Part shown: positions 6,216-8,595 of the stretch, piece after piece
Numbering within the stretch: the stretch's first letter is position 1
How the letters are laid out: every line of letters starts with the position of its first letter
Assembly: GCA_002377245.1 (NCBI GenBank)
Contig: DFPL01000110.1
Span: 9,037-17,631, forward strand
Direction: 5' to 3'
Length of the DNA stretch: 8,595 nt
Origin: Enterobacteriaceae bacterium UBA3516
Lineage (GTDB): Bacteria; Pseudomonadota; Gammaproteobacteria; Enterobacterales; Enterobacteriaceae
Notes under the pieces: model-generated
The model's database searches: none
What the model saw: the letters and a program-made list of their open reading frames with translations, nothing else
Told to the model about the DNA's origin: nothing
Position numbers and translations under genes: made by a program

Positions 6216-6234
6216 AATTTAGATATATCGTATT
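6216..6234. promoter_or_regulatory. YqjI operator at the yqjH promoter
   Basis: AATTTAGATATATCGTATT carries the GATATATC core (6222-6229) in a weaker dyad than the yqjI-side site. It lies just after the predicted yqjH start and 20 bases before the ATG, a position suited to repression. The two cores are 185 bp apart, about 17.6 helical turns. Confidence 0.6.
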
Positions 6235-6254
6235 CCACTTCACGCAGGCCGATT

Positions 6255-7025
6255 ATGACTATTCCACAACACCGTTATCCCGCGCGTGTGCGCAATGAAC
6301 TGCGCTTTCGCGAACTGACCGTTTTGCGCGTTGAGCGCATCAGTGCCGGTTTCCAGCGCATCGTGCTGGGAGGTGAAGCGCTTGAAGGCTTCACCTCACG
6401 CGGCTTTGACGACCACACCAAAGTATTTTTCCCCATGCCTGGCAGTACCTTTATCCCGCCACAGGTGACCGATGAAGGGATCGTCTGGGGGGACGGGCCG
6501 CGTCCGGCATCCCGGGATTACACCCCTTTGTACGATGAAAGCCGCCATGAATTGGCGATCGATTTCTTTATTCACGAAGGCGGTGTGGCCAGTGAATGGG
6601 CGATGAAGGCGCAGGTTGGGGATTCGCTGACGATTGGCGGCCCGCGGGGTTCGCTGGTGGTGCCGGAAGATTATGGCTGGCAGTTTTATGTGTGCGACGA
6701 GTCCGGGATGCCGGCGCTGCGACGTCGCCTGGAAGCGCTGAATACACTGGCGGTTCGCCCGCAGGTGAAAGCGGTGGTGACCATTGCCGATGCTGCTTAC
6801 CAGGATTACCTGGCCCACTTAAGTCATTACAACATTGAGTGGGTGATTGGGCACGGCTCAAACGCGGTGGCGGAAACGCTGGCGGCGTCAGAGATACCGG
6901 ACGGCGAGTATTACATCTGGCTCACCGGTGAAGGGGCAGTCGTGAAATCGTTGCTGGATCTGGTTGAGAGCAAGGATGTCGATCAGAACCTGGTACGCGG
7001 TCAGGCGTACTGGCACAAGAAGTAA
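6255..7025 (+). CDS. yqjH: YqjH, NADPH-dependent ferric-chelate reductase (siderophore-interacting protein family)
   Basis: YqjH is a cytosolic flavoprotein that reduces ferric-siderophore or other ferric chelates with NADPH, releasing iron. The 256 residues fit the family (E. coli about 254). The N-terminal FAD-binding barrel (about 15-130) has FQRIVLGGEALEGF, GFDDHTKVFFP and the SRDYTPLYD flavin motif (S86-D94), then FFIHEGGVASEWA. GGPRGSLVVP leads into the C-terminal SIP domain, with VCDESGMPALRRRLE (146-160), YYIWLTGEG and a final AYWHKK. ATG at 6255 has a weak CAGG ribosome site (6245-6248). It is divergent from yqjI, its nickel-responsive repressor, and a Fur-like box lies upstream. Nickel is thought to disturb iron supply, which explains the pairing. 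A REP element follows the stop. Confidence 0.95.
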   Translation: MTIPQHRYPARVRNELRFRELTVLRVERISAGFQRIVLGGEALEGFTSRGFDDHTKVFFPMPGSTFIPPQVTDEGIVWGDGPRPASRDYTPLYDESRHELAIDFFIHEGGVASEWAMKAQVGDSLTIGGPRGSLVVPEDYGWQFYVCDESGMPALRRRLEALNTLAVRPQVKAVVTIADAAYQDYLAHLSHYNIEWVIGHGSNAVAETLAASEIPDGEYYIWLTGEGAVVKSLLDLVESKDVDQNLVRGQAYWHKK

Positions 7026-7043
7026 ATCCGGTTGAAAGGGGAG

Positions 7044-7070
7044 GCCGGATAAGCGCGAGCGCCATCCGGC
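7044..7070. repeat. REP-type palindrome between convergent genes
   Basis: GCCGGATAAGCGCGAGCGCCATCCGGC has 7-bp outer arms (GCCGGAT / ATCCGGC) and an inner GCGC-GA-GCGC, the form of enterobacterial REP units (compare GCCGGATGGCG...TATCCGGC). It sits between yqjH and the converging J-domain gene, ten bases before the latter's stop codon. It probably protects or ends both transcripts, though T-runs are lacking. Confidence 0.8.
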
Positions 7071-7079
7071 AATCAACAC

Positions 7080-8249
7080 TTACGCCACCTCTTCGTACTC
7101 GGCGTCGTTAACCTGCTGCTCAAGGGTCTGGCGAATTTCACCCAGCGCTTTCTCCTGCTGACGGAAATAGCTCTCCTGGTCGGTAAGCGTTGAAACCAGC
7201 TGCCAGGATTCCTCTTTTTCCAGCGCATTGAGCTCTTCAATCAGGCTGGCGATGTGCTGTTTAACCTCAAGAATACGCTGGCGCAGGCGCTGCAAATCGT
7301 TCAGGCGATCGCTTGCCATCAACGGCTCCAGCCCTTTTTGTAAGCGGGTCAGAATAGAACGAATGGCGACCAGATCGCCACGCTGACGGGCCTGGTTTAA
7401 CTCCACCATCATCGCATGCGCTTCGTCTTTAAAGCCCTCATCAACCAGATCCGGGTGGCACAACTTACTGGCCTGACGCCACAGGCGTTTCAGCTCTGAA
7501 CGCTCATCTGCCGACATCTTCTGCTCAAAGCCAAAGCGTTTTTCCGCGTCGTGCTGCTGCTCCTGGTACTCCTCATACTCCTGACGTGCTTCATCGCGCG
7601 CCTGGCGGGCAGGTTCATCTTCGCGGGTCAGGCCCTGTTCCAGCTCTTGCGCCTCGGCCAGCAGGGAGCTAATCAGCGCATTTTGCTGCTGAAGATGTTT
7701 ACGGGCTTCGGCAGCCTGAGAAGACTGCGGCGGAAAACTTTGCCAGCGCTGGGTGAGGGTGACCAGCACCTCCACCGCCTGCGCCAGATACTGCTGGCAG
7801 CGCAGATAGTCCGCTTCGCGACTGCGCGCTTCGGCCTCCTGGCGACGCACGGCGGCTTCGGCAAGAATTTTGCGCAGGCGCAGAATCTGCGTCATCAACG
7901 GCCCGAGGCGCGTGAGGTAGAGATCGTTGAACTCATCCAGCAACTGAATGCGGGTGTTGCGCTTGTCGATAAGCTCACGTAGCTGCTCTTCCAGCGCTTT
8001 CAGTTCCAGCTTACTGGCGGCCACCTGCGGATCCTGCCAGTACACCACCGAACGCTGATTTTGCAGCCAGTGGGTAATGGCGCGCAGGGCGTCACTGTAG
8101 TTCTTCTCTTCAAGCGCCCAGACGATGTACGCCAGTTCACCGTCCATTGCTTCGGTTTTCAACAACGGAAGCTGACTGAGGATGATGCCGTCATCTTCCA
8201 GTTCAATGGCGTACTTAATGATCTCAAGCCGTTTGATGGGTTTGTTCAT
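7080..8249 (-). CDS. Coiled-coil protein with an internal J domain (class C DnaJ-like)
   Basis: I do not recognise this 389-residue protein by name. Residues about 245-300 look like a J domain: helix II LKRLWRQASKLCHPDL carries the HPD triad at 265-267, and helix III follows as EAHAMMVELNQARQRGD. J domains stimulate Hsp70 ATPase, so a co-chaperone role is inferred. There is no Gly/Phe region or zinc finger. The J domain is preceded by long charged helices likely to be coiled coil (about 78-150 and 183-240) and followed by another (about 312-385); the first 75 residues resemble a helical globular domain. No signal peptide or membrane segment is seen, so it should be cytosolic. ATG at 8249 has no good Shine-Dalgarno. 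It converges on yqjH, and no Hsp70 gene is in the window. Confidence 0.85.
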   Translation of the reverse strand: MNKPIKRLEIIKYAIELEDDGIILSQLPLLKTEAMDGELAYIVWALEEKNYSDALRAITHWLQNQRSVVYWQDPQVAASKLELKALEEQLRELIDKRNTRIQLLDEFNDLYLTRLGPLMTQILRLRKILAEAAVRRQEAEARSREADYLRCQQYLAQAVEVLVTLTQRWQSFPPQSSQAAEARKHLQQQNALISSLLAEAQELEQGLTREDEPARQARDEARQEYEEYQEQQHDAEKRFGFEQKMSADERSELKRLWRQASKLCHPDLVDEGFKDEAHAMMVELNQARQRGDLVAIRSILTRLQKGLEPLMASDRLNDLQRLRQRILEVKQHIASLIEELNALEKEESWQLVSTLTDQESYFRQQEKALGEIRQTLEQQVNDAEYEEVA

Positions 8250-8488
8250 GGCGTTTCGCTAAGGCGCTTAAGTGATGATGTTAATGGTAGTTGTGATTTC
8301 TAAACGTGAAATAAGCTCATCGTCGTAGCTGCATAACAACGCGTGCGATCGCGGGCAGATTACCATGTGTTCGTGAACGCTGATATGGCTGAAATCATAA
8401 TACAGGCGACAGGTTACAGTGCGTTAGTATTCGTGAAAGAAATGCGTTATTTAGGGGACGGTCGCTCGGGGGGCTCACCATCAGGACC
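8250..8488. other. Upstream region of the J-domain gene
   Basis: No gene is supported. The promoter of the J-domain gene should lie here; on the minus strand TATTAT (about 8403-8398) is a possible -10, but without a good -35. I searched for the ileX tRNA that E. coli carries near yqjH, as I recall, and did not find a cloverleaf. Confidence 0.4.
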
Positions 8489-8595
8489 GAGGGATCCCCA
8501 CAAATAAATCCGGGCACGAGCGGTCCCCTCTCCCTTGAGGGCTGAGGAATCCCCAGAAAATAATACGAGCACGGACAGCCCCCTCTCCTCTTTGG
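8489..8595 (+). repeat. Degenerate 55-bp tandem repeat (two units, second cut by the window edge)
   Basis: Unit 1 (8489-8543) and unit 2 (8544-8595) align without gaps. Each starts GAGGRATCCCCA, continues through an A-rich stretch to CG-R-GCACG, and ends in CCCCTCTCC. The junction (8526-8556) contains CCCTCTCCCTTGAGGG followed by AGGAATCCCCAG, the module found inverted at 73-102. The series may continue past the window. I cannot name the family. Confidence 0.7.

Noticed and set aside
6137..8347. Shared CAACGCGTGCG (6137 and 8337) and GCGCTTAAGT (6145 and 8265) words
   Set aside because: They are short, in different order, and have no flanking similarity; probably chance.
8250..8595. tRNA gene (ileX) or other RNA gene near yqjH
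   Set aside because: No acceptor stem, T-loop GTTC motif or CCA end could be assembled on either strand.
8489..8595. CRISPR array
   Set aside because: The whole 55-bp unit is repeated, spacer positions included, only two units are visible and no cas gene is near.

Overview
The window reads as ordinary chromosomal DNA from a motile member of the Enterobacteriaceae, near Enterobacter, Citrobacter, Leclercia or Salmonella. The proteins are close to E. coli PatA/YgjG, Aer, YqjI and YqjH as I remember them, codon use is enterobacterial, and a REP-type palindrome is present. I cannot fix the genus by eye.

Layout from left to right. Positions 1-133 are non-coding and hold a perfect GC-rich hairpin that belongs to a repeat family also present at the right edge. 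patA (minus, 134-1513) encodes putrescine aminotransferase and starts at TTG. The 430-bp divergent region (1514-1943) holds a sigma-54 promoter with an overlapping sigma-S/70-type -10 and an upstream NtrC site for patA, and a CRP/FNR-like site plus a sigma-28 promoter for aer. aer (plus, 1944-3464) encodes the FAD-PAS aerotaxis transducer and is followed by a hairpin terminator. A 390-bp AT-rich stretch leads to a second chemoreceptor gene (plus, 3899-5461), which has its own near-consensus sigma-28 promoter. Its stop codon overlaps the stop of convergent yqjI (minus, 5458-6015), a nickel-responsive PadR-type repressor. The yqjI-yqjH divergent region (6016-6254) carries one GATATATC-centred operator at each promoter and a Fur-like box. 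yqjH (plus, 6255-7025) encodes a siderophore-interacting ferric reductase. A REP element separates it from a convergent gene (minus, 7080-8249) for an unusual coiled-coil J-domain protein. The right edge (8250-8595) has no gene I can support, but ends in a degenerate 55-bp tandem repeat related, in inverted orientation, to the hairpin at the left edge.

Three functional groups share the window: nitrogen-controlled polyamine catabolism (patA), flagellar-regulon chemoreceptors (aer and the second MCP), and metal homeostasis (yqjI/yqjH). As I recall, E. coli has the order yqjH-yqjI-aer-patA without an MCP between aer and yqjI, while Salmonella has an MCP gene (STM3216/mcpC) there. I do not see a new multi-gene system. 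The least explained items are the J-domain protein, the AT-rich MCP promoter region and the edge repeats.
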